DNA of 64,000 nt, from assembly GCA_024642215.1 (NCBI GenBank), contig JAHEBO010000011.1, forward strand, positions 33,436-97,435. Direction: 5' to 3'. This document shows, one piece after another, positions 16,606 to 25,075 of this stretch. This stretch comes from Limnohabitans sp. (GTDB taxonomy: Bacteria; Pseudomonadota; Gammaproteobacteria; Burkholderiales; Burkholderiaceae_C). Numbering within the stretch: the stretch's first letter is position 1; the number at the start of each line of letters is the position of its first letter. The notes under the pieces were generated by a model that searched no databases, was not told where the DNA came from, and saw nothing but the letters and a program-made list of their open reading frames with translations. The position numbers were made by a program, and so were the translations under genes.

Positions 16606-17490
16606 TTAACTGCGGTGTGCAGTCATCAAAATCCAGCCATCTTCGCGATCGGCCACCTTCAAAGTCAGGTGAGGGGCATAAGCTTGGATGAGTTCTTCTT
16701 CTTGGCGCTCCAAGATACCGGCAAGCACCAAATGCCCGCCCGCTTGAACGTGACTGCATAGCAGCGGCGCCAGGACCTTCAAAGGCGTGGCCAAAATATT
16801 GGCCAGCACCGTGTTGTATGTGCCTTGCGCCAATTCTGGCAGACCAGCATTCAACTGAACCTCGTTGGCCTGTGCGTTCAACTCTGTGGACGTGACCGCA
16901 GCTTCATCAATGTCGACAGCATCAATTTGCGACGCACCGAACTTGGCAGCACCAATGGCCAAAATACCAGAACCACAACCATAGTCGAGCACGCGTTGAC
17001 CTTTCACCTCGTGAGTGGCAATCCAACGCAAACACATGCGCGTGGTGGGGTGAGTCCCCGTGCCAAAGGCCAAACCAGGATCGAGGCGAATCACTTCGCG
17101 CGCCTGTGCTGGCGGCTCGTGCCAGGTGGGCACAATCCAAAATTCAGGCGTAATTTCGACGGGCGCAAACTGTGACTGCGTGAGACGCACCCAGTCTTGA
17201 TCAGGCACGGCTGAAATGGACAAGACTTGGCATGAATCAAAAAAATCTTGGGCGGCCAACAACACCGCCGCCTCTTTGGCAGCCTCTTCTTTGGCAAACA
17301 AGGCGACCATTTTGGAGCGCTGCCAACCGTCTTTGGGCGGCGGCATACCAGGCTCGCCAAACAAGGCTTGTTCGTGCTCTGTTTCTGCGTCGGCATCTTC
17401 CACTGACACACTCAAGGCATCCAATGCTTCAAGTGCTTCACTCAAGACATCGACACGTGCCTCGGGGCACAACAAGTTGAGTTCAAACAT
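16606..17490 (-). CDS. prmA: Ribosomal protein L11 methyltransferase PrmA
   Basis: 294-residue SAM-dependent methyltransferase that trimethylates ribosomal protein L11. The substrate-recognition domain occupies the first ~110 residues, longer and more acidic than in E. coli, and the Rossmann domain carries LDPGLAFGTGTHPTT, VLDYGCGSGILAIGA, and the catalytic-site motif NILATPL. Starts three bases after accC ends, continuing the accB-accC operon, an arrangement that is common in Burkholderiales. Confidence 0.95.
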   Translation of the reverse strand: MFELNLLCPEARVDVLSEALEALDALSVSVEDADAETEHEQALFGEPGMPPPKDGWQRSKMVALFAKEEAAKEAAVLLAAQDFFDSCQVLSISAVPDQDWVRLTQSQFAPVEITPEFWIVPTWHEPPAQAREVIRLDPGLAFGTGTHPTTRMCLRWIATHEVKGQRVLDYGCGSGILAIGAAKFGASQIDAVDIDEAAVTSTELNAQANEVQLNAGLPELAQGTYNTVLANILATPLKVLAPLLCSHVQAGGHLVLAGILERQEEELIQAYAPHLTLKVADREDGWILMTAHRS

Positions 17491-17493
17491 AGT

Positions 17494-18843
17494 TTAGTTT
17501 TTGCGTTGACGCAACCACTCTTCCAGGTAATGGATGTTGGTGCCGCCGGTCACGAATTTGGAATCACGCAAAATTTCACGGTGCAGTGCAATGTTGGTGC
17601 TGATGCCTTCCACCACGGTTTCACCCAAGGCAGTTTGCATGCGGGCAATGGCTTGCTCGCGCGTGTCGCCATGGGCAATGATTTTGCCAATCATGGAGTC
17701 GTAGTTGGGAGGCACAAAGTAATTGTTGTACACGTGCGAGTCGACGCGAATGCCAGGGCCGCCTGGTGCATGCCAAGTGGTAATGCGACCTGGTGAAGGT
17801 GTGAACTTGAAGGGGTCTTCGGCGTTCACGCGGCATTCAATGGCATGGCCTCGAATTTCGATTTGACGCTGCGTGAAAGGCAACTTTTCGCCAGCGGCCA
17901 TCATGATTTGGGTTTTGACAATGTCAATGCCCGTGACCCACTCCGTGACAGGGTGCTCCACTTGCACGCGCGTGTTCATTTCAATGAAATAGAACTCGCC
18001 GTTTTCGTACAAAAATTCGAAGGTGCCCGCGCCGCGGTAGTTGATCTTTTTGCAAGCCGCGACGCAACGCTCGCCAATCTTGTCGATGAGTTTGCGGGGG
18101 ATGCCAGGAGCCGGCGCTTCTTCCACCACCTTTTGGTGACGACGCTGCATGGAGCAATCGCGCTCGCCCAAGTAAACCGCATTCTTGTGCTTGTCGGCCA
18201 AGATTTGGATTTCAATGTGACGTGGGTTTTGCAGGTACTTTTCCATGTACACCGCAGGATTGCCAAATGCAGCACCCGCTTCGGCCTTGGTCATTTGCAC
18301 GGCATTGATGAGCGCCGCTTCGGTGTGCACCACTCGCATCCCACGCCCCCCACCACCGCCAGCCGCCTTGATGATGACGGGGTAGCCAATGCTTTTGGCT
18401 GTACGGCGAATGATGACGGGGTCATCGGGCAACTCGCCTTCAGAGCCGGGCACGCAGGGCACGCCCGCTTTGATCATGGCTTGCTTGGCCGAAACCTTGT
18501 CGCCCATGATGCGGATGGACTCGGGCGTAGGGCCAATGAATTGGAAACCACTCTTTTCAACGCGCTCTGCAAAATCGGCGTTTTCGCTCAGGAAACCATA
18601 GCCTGGGTGAATGGCTTCTGCGTCAGTGACCTCGGCAGCCGAAATGATGGCCGGCATGTTGAGGTAACTGAGGTTGGATGCGGCCGGCCCAATGCAAACG
18701 GCTTCTTCTGCCAGCTTGACGTATTTGGCTTCGCGGTCGGCTTCAGAGTAAACCATGACCGCTTTGATGCCGAGCTCGCGGCATGCACGCTGAATTCGCA
18801 GGGCAATTTCCCCGCGATTTGCAACCAGAATTTTCTTGAACAT
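17494..18843 (-). CDS. accC: Acetyl-CoA carboxylase biotin carboxylase subunit
   Basis: 449 residues with the ATP-grasp biotin carboxylase layout: N-terminal [14 protein letters not shown], the glycine-rich ATP lid [13 protein letters not shown] near residue 165, catalytic [14 protein letters not shown] near 290, and the C-terminal domain. It carboxylates the biotin on AccB with bicarbonate and ATP, the first half of malonyl-CoA synthesis for fatty acids. It starts 15 bases after the accB stop; the two are the usual accBC operon, followed here by prmA and the DUF3426 gene. Confidence 0.98.
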   Translation of the reverse strand: MFKKILVANRGEIALRIQRACRELGIKAVMVYSEADREAKYVKLAEEAVCIGPAASNLSYLNMPAIISAAEVTDAEAIHPGYGFLSENADFAERVEKSGFQFIGPTPESIRIMGDKVSAKQAMIKAGVPCVPGSEGELPDDPVIIRRTAKSIGYPVIIKAAGGGGGRGMRVVHTEAALINAVQMTKAEAGAAFGNPAVYMEKYLQNPRHIEIQILADKHKNAVYLGERDCSMQRRHQKVVEEAPAPGIPRKLIDKIGERCVAACKKINYRGAGTFEFLYENGEFYFIEMNTRVQVEHPVTEWVTGIDIVKTQIMMAAGEKLPFTQRQIEIRGHAIECRVNAEDPFKFTPSPGRITTWHAPGGPGIRVDSHVYNNYFVPPNYDSMIGKIIAHGDTREQAIARMQTALGETVVEGISTNIALHREILRDSKFVTGGTNIHYLEEWLRQRKN

Positions 18844-18858
18844 GAGAATCCTGGTGGG

Positions 18859-19347
18859 TTATTCGATGATGTAGAGGGCTTGACCGTATTCCACAGCCTG
18901 GCCGTTTTCACACAAGACTTGCTTCACCGTACCGGCCTTGTCTGATTCGATTTCATTCAAAATCTTCATGGCTTCAATGATGCACAGCGTGTCGCCTTCT
19001 TTGACGGTATCGCCCACTTGCACAAAAGGTGCAGCGCCGGGGCTGGACGATCTGTAGAACGTGCCTACCATGGGGGATTTGACGGTATGGCCTGCAGCAG
19101 CAGCTTCTGCCGCAACGGCTGCAGCTGTTACAGCCGCGGCTTCTGCAATTTCCGCCACTGTGGGCGCTGCAACGGGCGCAGCAACTTGAGCAGCTGGCAC
19201 CATCACTTGTTGGGCAAGGACGGGGGCGCCCGAAGCGACAGGTCCTTTGACAATGCGAACTTTGCCTTCTGCCTCCGTGATCTCCAATTCAGTGACGTTG
19301 GAGTCGGAAACCAAGTCGATCAAGGTTTTCAATTTGCGCAAATCCAT
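18859..19347 (-). CDS. accB: Biotin carboxyl carrier protein of acetyl-CoA carboxylase
   Basis: 162 residues. The biotinyl domain ends the protein, with the acceptor lysine K128 in the invariant EAMKI motif and the thumb segment [14 protein letters not shown] before it. The N-terminal part is followed by an Ala/Val-rich flexible linker (residues ~40-85). AGGGGG precedes the ATG. It heads the accB-accC-prmA transcript; the upstream 147 bases contain A/T-rich promoter-like sequence but no clear consensus. The aroQ gene often found before accB is absent and a TlpA-like gene lies there instead. Confidence 0.97.
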   Translation of the reverse strand: MDLRKLKTLIDLVSDSNVTELEITEAEGKVRIVKGPVASGAPVLAQQVMVPAAQVAAPVAAPTVAEIAEAAAVTAAAVAAEAAAAGHTVKSPMVGTFYRSSSPGAAPFVQVGDTVKEGDTLCIIEAMKILNEIESDKAGTVKQVLCENGQAVEYGQALYIIE

Positions 19348-19494
19348 GTTACCCCCTGTGTTTGCTGTCGAAAACGTGGAATTTACACCAAAAACACCGC
19401 TAAATGGTTACAAATGCACTCATTTTCACAAACAGGGTGGAAAGAAACGTGATTTTGAATGCCTGCCACCCCTCACAGGGGCTTGGCTCACGCC

Positions 19495-20082
19495 TTACAA
19501 AACCTTTTGCAGCCAGCTGTCCAAATCCTTTTGCTCCAATCTTCCGGCTTTTTGCGCCAAAAGCCTGCCTTTTGCATCGAAAAGTACGCTGTAAGGTAAA
19601 ACGCTCTCGGCATTGCCCAAACTGATTCCCAATTGCGTACCATTCAAACCCGCCATGCCATTGGGAAACTGCAAAGGTTTTTGCAACAAAAAGCGCTTCA
19701 CCATGCTTGGTTGGTCTACTGCCAAACCGACAACTTGGAAGGATTTAGATTGATTTGCTTTGTAAAAGGCATCAATTAAAGGAAGTTCCTCAATACAAGG
19801 GGGGCACCAGGTGGCCCAGAAATTCACCAGCAAAGGTTGACCGCGAAACGCCGCCATGCGCAATGTGCCGCCTTCTGGCTTGTCAAACTCTTGTTGCCAA
19901 AAGTTTTGAGTTGCCTCGTCCAGAACGCCTTGAGGCTGGTACTTTTGCCAAGCCACAATGGCCCCTGCCAAGCCCGCTGCCACAGCAACACCGGCTGTGA
20001 GCCAATGACGGCGATCCATGCCCTCTTCAGCGACCAGCACGCTGCTGCTTGCTTGTTGTCCTAAATTTTCTTGATCTGACAT
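19495..20082 (-). CDS. TlpA-family membrane-anchored thioredoxin-like protein
   Basis: About 195 residues from the ATG at 20082, which has GGTGG a few bases upstream; another in-frame ATG at 20106 is less well placed. RRHWLTAGVAVAAGLAGAIVAW forms a single N-terminal anchor, so the thioredoxin fold faces the periplasm. The active site is W-C93-P-P-C96, and VNFWATWCPPCIEELP followed by VVGLAVDQ is typical of the TlpA/ResA/CcmG group. The likely role is reducing periplasmic disulfides, for example in cytochrome c maturation; a partner is not indicated. Lies between the acc genes and the NTase-like gene on the same strand. Confidence 0.88.
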   Translation of the reverse strand: MSDQENLGQQASSSVLVAEEGMDRRHWLTAGVAVAAGLAGAIVAWQKYQPQGVLDEATQNFWQQEFDKPEGGTLRMAAFRGQPLLVNFWATWCPPCIEELPLIDAFYKANQSKSFQVVGLAVDQPSMVKRFLLQKPLQFPNGMAGLNGTQLGISLGNAESVLPYSVLFDAKGRLLAQKAGRLEQKDLDSWLQKVL

Positions 20083-20115
20083 TCTTTTTCCACCAACTTC
20101 ATTCATTTAACCGGA

Positions 20116-20700
20116 TCATGCCTGAATTAGGCGTTGCACAGCAGCCGCATCACCACGCGGCACTCGCCCTTGCGCATCGGCTTTCAAAGCCCCTCGCACA
20201 TCGTCATATTCGTTGATCAGCAAATGCACACCGATTTCTTCGCCCAACTCTTTGCAAAAACTGTGAATGCTCAGCGCTTCGACGGGCTCGCCGTGCAAGC
20301 CATTCACGGTGCGAGTCGCAAAATCAACACCCTTGTTGATAAGTTCAATTTCACACGATTTTTCATCATCGCAGAACAACTGCAGGTAAATGTCTGACAA
20401 ACGGGTAGCCGTCCCATGCCACACGGCGCCGCCGAGGTAAGGCCTGAAGTCTTGTAAACGGTGCATCCACATCAACGCATGAGTGCGCAAGGCCAAAAGT
20501 TCGGCTGGCTGCGTGTCTGCGCAAAAAAGTTCAATGTACTCCCGCACTTGCGCCTCGACCTGGTCGTTGTTGGGCAAGGGCGTTTTGGACGGCAAGCCCA
20601 GCACTTTCAAGGCACGCCGCTTGGCTGGCCCGTATTCCAAGCCCTCCTCCACCACGCATTGGGCAGCCGACGCTGCAATTTCATCTGTTAAATCTGCCAT
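20116..20700 (-). CDS. Conserved protein of unknown function with nucleotidyltransferase-like motif
   Basis: 194 residues from the ATG at 20698-20700. The middle contains LGGAVWHGTATRLSDIYLQLF, of which GTATRLSDIYL resembles the G-S-x-x-x-G-x-x-x-S-D-x-D strand of minimal nucleotidyltransferases, although the second aspartate is replaced (D-I-Y). No transmembrane segment or signal peptide. It is divergent from mpl with 31 bases between the starts, a neighbourhood that I recall as recurring in Comamonadaceae. I cannot assign a function. It precedes the TlpA-like gene by 33 bases and is probably cotranscribed with it. Confidence 0.65.
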   Translation of the reverse strand: MADLTDEIAASAAQCVVEEGLEYGPAKRRALKVLGLPSKTPLPNNDQVEAQVREYIELFCADTQPAELLALRTHALMWMHRLQDFRPYLGGAVWHGTATRLSDIYLQLFCDDEKSCEIELINKGVDFATRTVNGLHGEPVEALSIHSFCKELGEEIGVHLLINEYDDVRGALKADAQGRVPRGDAAAVQRLIQA

Positions 20701-20731
20701 AACGCCATTGTGCACCGCCTAAAATCCCCCC

Positions 20732-22120
20732 ATGCATATACATATATTGGGCATTTGTGGCACCTTCATGGGCGGCTTGGCCGCCTTGGCAAGAGAAGCG
20801 GGTCACCGCGTTACCGGCTGCGATGCCGGCGTTTACCCCCCCATGAGCGACCAACTGGCGGCTTTGGGCATCGAATTGATCGAAGGATTTGGCGTTGAGC
20901 AAATGCGACTCCAACCCGATCTGTACGTGATCGGCAATGTAGTCAGCCGCAGCCGTTTGTCCTCGGGCGAGCCCAAATTCCCTCTGATGGAAGCCATTTT
21001 GGAATCTGGCGCGCCCTACACCAGTGGCCCCCAGTGGCTGTCTGAGCATGTCCTGCAAGGTCGACATGTGTTGGCCGTTGCTGGCACGCATGGCAAAACA
21101 TCCACCACGTCCATGCTGACCTGGATCTTGGAAGCTGCCGGTCTCACGCCCGGATTCTTGGTGGGCGGCGTGCCCTTGAACTTTGGGGTGTCTGCGCGTT
21201 TGGGCCAACTGGCGGCGGGTCACACCCGACCATACTTTGTCATTGAAGCCGATGAATACGACACGGCCTTCTTTGACAAGCGCAGCAAGTTTGTGCACTA
21301 CCGTCCGCGCACGGCCATCTTGAACAACTTGGAATTTGACCACGCCGACATCTTTGACGACCTCAAAGCCATTGAGCGCCAGTTCCATCACCTGGTTCGC
21401 ACCGTGCCGGGCCAAGGTCGCTTGGTTGTAAATGGTTTGGAAGAAAGTTTGACACGGGTTTTGGCACAAGGTTGTTGGAGTGAGGTCAGAAGCTTTGGCG
21501 CCACCGTGAGTGATTTTTCGGCAGAGGGCGAGCCCAGCGACTTTGCCGTCTTGCATCACGGCCAAAAAGTAGCACACGTTCAATGGTCACTGGGCGGCGT
21601 GCACAACCAACTCAACGCCTTGGCGGCCATTGCAGCCGCAGATCACGTCGGCGTATCGCCAGAAGTGGCCGCCAATGCTTTGTCCAGCTTTCAAAATGTG
21701 AAACGCCGCATGGAAGTGCGCGGCACGGTGGCTGGCGTCACGGTCTACGATGATTTTGCCCATCACCCCACCGCCATTCGCACCACGCTTGACGGCTTGC
21801 GCCGACAAGTTGGCGCACAACGCATTTTGGCCATCTTCGAGCCACGCAGCAACACCATGAAACTGGGCACCATGAAGTCACAGTTGCCATGGAGCTTGGC
21901 ACAGGCCGATTTGTCTTTCTGTCACAGCGGCGGTTTGGATTGGGATGCCAATGCGGCCTTGGCCGAAATGGGCACCAAAGCCCAAGTGGCCAGCAACATC
22001 GACGAGGTGGTGACACAAGTGATGGCGCAAGTTCAGCCGGGTGACCATTTGCTGTGCATGAGCAATGGCGGCTTTGGCGGCATTCACGAGAAGCTCTTAA
22101 AGGCTTTGAAACACGCATGA
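20732..22120 (+). CDS. mpl: UDP-N-acetylmuramate:L-alanyl-gamma-D-glutamyl-meso-diaminopimelate ligase Mpl
   Basis: 462-residue Mur-ligase-fold enzyme of peptidoglycan recycling that attaches the recovered tripeptide to UDP-MurNAc, bypassing MurC, MurD and MurE. MHIHILGICGTFMGGLA is diagnostic for Mpl against MurC (which has GVGGAGM), and the ATP-binding GTHGKTSTTS is at 118-127. The carbamate/metal residues lie in EADEYDTAFFD and the final domain starts near FAHHPTAI. It functionally complements ampD 10 kb upstream. Ends at a strong hairpin terminator. Confidence 0.96.
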   Translation: MHIHILGICGTFMGGLAALAREAGHRVTGCDAGVYPPMSDQLAALGIELIEGFGVEQMRLQPDLYVIGNVVSRSRLSSGEPKFPLMEAILESGAPYTSGPQWLSEHVLQGRHVLAVAGTHGKTSTTSMLTWILEAAGLTPGFLVGGVPLNFGVSARLGQLAAGHTRPYFVIEADEYDTAFFDKRSKFVHYRPRTAILNNLEFDHADIFDDLKAIERQFHHLVRTVPGQGRLVVNGLEESLTRVLAQGCWSEVRSFGATVSDFSAEGEPSDFAVLHHGQKVAHVQWSLGGVHNQLNALAAIAAADHVGVSPEVAANALSSFQNVKRRMEVRGTVAGVTVYDDFAHHPTAIRTTLDGLRRQVGAQRILAIFEPRSNTMKLGTMKSQLPWSLAQADLSFCHSGGLDWDANAALAEMGTKAQVASNIDEVVTQVMAQVQPGDHLLCMSNGGFGGIHEKLLKALKHA

Positions 22121-22148
22121 AAAAAGCGTCTGTTGCCAGACGCTTTTT
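22121..22148. terminator. Terminator of mpl, symmetric
   Basis: AAAAAGCGTCTG pairs with CAGACGCTTTTT around TTGC. The A and T runs make it usable from both strands. Confidence 0.85.
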
Positions 22149-22158
22149 GAAAACTGAA

Positions 22159-22181
22159 AAGGACCTGTTGTACAGGCCCTT
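22159..22181 (-). terminator. Stem-loop downstream of aroG
   Basis: On the minus strand AAGGGCCTGT pairs with ACAGGTCCTT (one G-U pair) around three bases, then TTC. It begins five bases after the aroG stop codon and, together with the neighbouring mpl hairpin, should end aroG transcripts. Confidence 0.6.
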
Positions 22182-22185
22182 CTGT

Positions 22186-23310
22186 TTATTTTTGACGACG
22201 AGCCAAGACGGCTTTTGACAACGTGGCCAAAACCTTCTCGCTATCAGGCCATCCAATGCAAGCGTCGGTGATGCTTTGCGCATACTTCAGTGCACTGGGA
22301 TCGTCTTTGCCAGGGCTGAACTTTTGCGCACCGCCCTCCAAATGACTTTCCACCATCACGCCAAAAATTTGACGTGAGCCTTTGCTGATTTGCGCTGAAA
22401 TGTCGTGGGTCACGTCCACTTGGCGCTCGTGCTGCTTGCTGCTGTTGGCGTGGCTGCAATCGATCATCAAGGTGGGCTTGAGTTTGGCTGCCGTCAAATC
22501 TTTGCACGCCGCATTCACGCTGTCTTCGTCGTAATTGGGTGCTTTGCCGCCACGCAAAATGACGTGGCAATCGGGGTTGCCTTGTGTTTGCACAATCGCC
22601 ACTTGTCCGTTTTTGTGCACCGACAAGAAGTGGTGACCGCGTTCTGCCGCTTGAATGGCATCGGTGGCAATTTTGATGTTGCCATCGGTGCCATTTTTAA
22701 AACCAATGGGCGCTGACAAACCAGAGGCCAATTCGCGGTGCACTTGGCTCTCGGTGGTGCGTGCGCCAATGGCGCCCCAGCTGATCAAGTCGCCGATGTA
22801 CTGGGGTGAAATCACGTCCAAGAACTCACTGCCAGCAGGCAAACCTTGGCGATTGATCTCAATCAGCAGTTGACGTGCAATGCGCAAACCTTCGTCGATG
22901 CGGAAGCTTTCGTCCAAGTAAGGGTCGTTGATCAACCCCTTCCAGCCCACCGTGGTGCGAGGTTTTTCGAAATAAACACGCATCACAATTTCCAAGGTGT
23001 CTTGGTATTTGTCACGAAGCGGCTTCAGGCGGCGAGCGTAATCCAAGGCTGCGGCAGGATCGTGAATAGAGCAAGGGCCAATCACCACCAGCAAGCGATC
23101 ATCCTTGCCTTCCATGATGTTGTGAATCTTGCGACGCGTCTGTGCAATCAGTGTTTCAACTGCGGTTCCCGTGATCGGGAAAAAGCGCATCAAATGTTCT
23201 GGTGGCGGCAACACGGTGATGTCCTTGATGCGTTCGTCATCAGTCTGCCCTGTGCGGTCTGCGGGGTTCGCATAACGAGGCTCCGAATTGGCTTTGGCTT
23301 TGGTGTTCAT
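22186..23310 (-). CDS. aroG: 3-deoxy-7-phosphoheptulonate (DAHP) synthase, class I alpha
   Basis: 374 residues. Condenses phosphoenolpyruvate and erythrose 4-phosphate, the first step of the shikimate pathway. Motifs are LLVVIGPCSIHDP near residue 75, KPRTTVGWKGLINDP near 112, GSEFLDVISPQYIGDLISWGA (shown only as GSEFLDVISPQY) and DCSHANSSK near 286. The length and N-terminal extension match the feedback-regulated AroF/G/H type; which amino acid inhibits it is not certain from sequence. Upstream lies a phenylalanine-rich leader peptide with an intrinsic terminator between it and this gene, so expression should respond to charged tRNA-Phe. Confidence 0.95.
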   Translation of the reverse strand: MNTKAKANSEPRYANPADRTGQTDDERIKDITVLPPPEHLMRFFPITGTAVETLIAQTRRKIHNIMEGKDDRLLVVIGPCSIHDPAAALDYARRLKPLRDKYQDTLEIVMRVYFEKPRTTVGWKGLINDPYLDESFRIDEGLRIARQLLIEINRQGLPAGSEFLDVISPQYIGDLISWGAIGARTTESQVHRELASGLSAPIGFKNGTDGNIKIATDAIQAAERGHHFLSVHKNGQVAIVQTQGNPDCHVILRGGKAPNYDEDSVNAACKDLTAAKLKPTLMIDCSHANSSKQHERQVDVTHDISAQISKGSRQIFGVMVESHLEGGAQKFSPGKDDPSALKYAQSITDACIGWPDSEKVLATLSKAVLARRQK

Positions 23311-23354
23311 CGTGTGCTCCTGTTCAAAAATTAAAAAACTGAATGGGTGAAATG

Positions 23355-23389
23355 CAAAAAAAAACCGCCGGGGGTTGAGTCCGGCGGTT
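23355..23389 (-). terminator. Attenuator terminator in the aroG leader
   Basis: On the minus strand AACCGCCGG pairs with CCGGCGGTT around a nine-base loop and is followed by nine T. It lies after the leader peptide stop codon and 45 bases before the aroG start, the position of an attenuator. Confidence 0.85.
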
Positions 23390-23439
23390 GGTAGAGGGGT
23401 TCAGTGACTTATGCGCTGGCCTCTCGTCCGCCTAGGACT
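23378..23439 (-). promoter_or_regulatory. Antiterminator pairing in the aroG leader
   Basis: AGTCCTAGGCGG (23428-23439, minus strand, inside leader codons 15-19) can pair with CCGCCGGACT (23378-23387), which contains most of the 5' arm of the terminator, with a two-base TA bulge. The two pairings are mutually exclusive, as in classical amino-acid attenuators. Confidence 0.7.
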
Positions 23440-23483
23440 GAGAATGCAAAATAAAAGCTAAAAAAGCTAAAGCGCGAGGTCAT
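23409..23483 (-). CDS. Phe-rich leader peptide of aroG
   Basis: A 24-codon reading frame, ATG to TAA, encoding MTSRFSFFSFYF then AFSVLGGREASA. It has six phenylalanine codons and one tyrosine codon within residues 5-14, five of the Phe codons being TTT. This is the layout of pheL-type leader peptides: a cluster of regulatory codons, then an antiterminator, then a terminator ahead of the structural gene. It is too short to be found by ordinary gene callers. No strong ribosome site is obvious; the weak GA-poor sequence CATTTCCC lies upstream. A TTGTCA element lies about 50 bases upstream and may be a -35, but no good -10 is seen. Confidence 0.8.
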   Translation of the reverse strand: MTSRFSFFSFYFAFSVLGGREASA

Positions 23484-23544
23484 GGGAAATGAATGTAGCA
23501 CAAGTTTTCTGCAGTTTTCTGACAAAAGCCGTCAGGACAAGCCC

Positions 23545-25005
23545 TTAAGCGGTGCCGCCCACCGTCAAACCTTCAATGCGCAGCGTGGGCTGGCCCACAC
23601 CCACAGGCACGCTTTGCCCCTCTTTACCGCACACACCGACACCTGAATCCAGACGCATGTCGTTGCCAATCATGCTGACCTGTTTGAGGCACTCTGGGCC
23701 GCTGCCCACCAAGGTGGCACCCTTCACAGGGTATTGAATTTTGCCGTTTTCAACCCAATAAGCTTCGCTGGCCGAGAACACAAATTTGCCGCTGGTGATG
23801 TCCACTTGGCCACCGCCAAAATTGGTGGCGTACAAGCCTTTCTTGATGCTGGCCACAATTTCCTCGGGCGCTTTGTCGCCGCCCAACATGTACGTGTTGG
23901 TCATGCGCGGCATGGGAATGTGCGCATAGCTTTCACGGCGGCCATTGCCAGTGGGCTTGACACCCATCAAGCGGGCATTCATGGCGTCTTGGATGTAGCC
24001 CTTCAAAATGCCGTCTTCAATCAGCACATTGCGCTGGCTAGGGCAGCCTTCATCGTCCACATTCAAGGAGCCGCGGCGGTCAGAAATGGTGCCATCGTCT
24101 AAAACTGTGACGCCTTTGGCGGCCACGCGTTTGCCGATCATGCCGCTGAACGCACTGGAGCCTTTGCGATTGAAGTCGCCCTCCAAACCATGTCCAATGG
24201 CCTCGTGCAACAACACGCCTGGCCAGCCTGGACCCAAGACCACAGTCATCACGCCAGCCGGCGCTGGGCGTGCATCCAAATTGGTGAGGGCCGCATGCAC
24301 TGCGTCATCGACGTAAGCATTGACCATGGCGTCGTCGAAATAAGCCAAACCAAAGCGGCCGCCGCCGCCGCCACTGCCAACTTCACGTCGACCGTTTTGC
24401 TCGGCAATGACTGTGACCGACAAACGCACCAAAGGGCGCACATCGGCGGCCAAGGTGCCATCGGCACGGGCCACCATGACCACATCGTATTCACTGGCCA
24501 AGCCGGCCATCACTTGCACCACGCGGGGGTCTTTGGCGCGGGCCAATTGCTCGACCTTTTCCAGCAACTGCACCTTGTCTGTGCTGTTGAGCGTGCCCAT
24601 GGGATCGAGTGAAGGATACAGCGAACGAATGCCCGCAATTTTGCGTGCGGGCACTTTGGCTTTTTTGTTTTGATGGGCTTGCGCAATGGCGCGCACTGTT
24701 TGGGCAGCGTCCATCAAAGAAGCCTCAGAAATGTCATCTGAATAGGCAAAGGCCGTTTTTTCACCGGCCACTGCTCGCACGCCCACACCTTGGTCAATGC
24801 TGAAACTGCCTGTTTTGACGATGCCCTCTTCCAAGCTCCAGCCTTCGGCGCGGGTGTATTGAAAATACAAATCGGCGTCGTCCACTTTGTGCGCTTTGAT
24901 GGCACTCAAAGCTTTGGCCAAGTGGGTTTCGTCCAAGCCGAAGGGCTCGAGCAACAATGACCTGGCCGTGGCCAAGCGTTCAATGGTAGGTTCGCGTGAA
25001 ATCAT
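23545..25005 (-). CDS. tldD: Metalloprotease TldD
   Basis: 486 residues from the ATG at 25005; longer in-frame readings lack family similarity. TldD forms a heterodimeric zinc protease with TldE/PmbA that trims unfolded peptides such as microcin precursors and CcdA. The metal-binding motif HEAIGH is at residues 267-272, followed by the flanking GLEGDFNRKGSSAFSG; the third zinc ligand is expected near the C-terminal Cys-containing GVGVCGKEG. The partner tldE is not in this window. It precedes nothing in the same operon except that rodA lies 70 bases upstream on the same strand. Confidence 0.95.
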   Translation of the reverse strand: MISREPTIERLATARSLLLEPFGLDETHLAKALSAIKAHKVDDADLYFQYTRAEGWSLEEGIVKTGSFSIDQGVGVRAVAGEKTAFAYSDDISEASLMDAAQTVRAIAQAHQNKKAKVPARKIAGIRSLYPSLDPMGTLNSTDKVQLLEKVEQLARAKDPRVVQVMAGLASEYDVVMVARADGTLAADVRPLVRLSVTVIAEQNGRREVGSGGGGGRFGLAYFDDAMVNAYVDDAVHAALTNLDARPAPAGVMTVVLGPGWPGVLLHEAIGHGLEGDFNRKGSSAFSGMIGKRVAAKGVTVLDDGTISDRRGSLNVDDEGCPSQRNVLIEDGILKGYIQDAMNARLMGVKPTGNGRRESYAHIPMPRMTNTYMLGGDKAPEEIVASIKKGLYATNFGGGQVDITSGKFVFSASEAYWVENGKIQYPVKGATLVGSGPECLKQVSMIGNDMRLDSGVGVCGKEGQSVPVGVGQPTLRIEGLTVGGTA

Positions 25006-25075
25006 GCTGCCATTGTAGGCAAGCTCCGAAGGCCCTGCTGAACAGCGGACAGCAGGCCTTTCTTTTGAGCTGCGC

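Noticed and set aside
17845..18945. 366-codon plus-strand frame opposite accC
   Set aside because: Shadow of accC; no independent signal.
22159..22181. Hairpin near aroG 3' end as a small RNA
   Set aside because: Position right after the stop codon on the minus strand is better explained as a transcript end.
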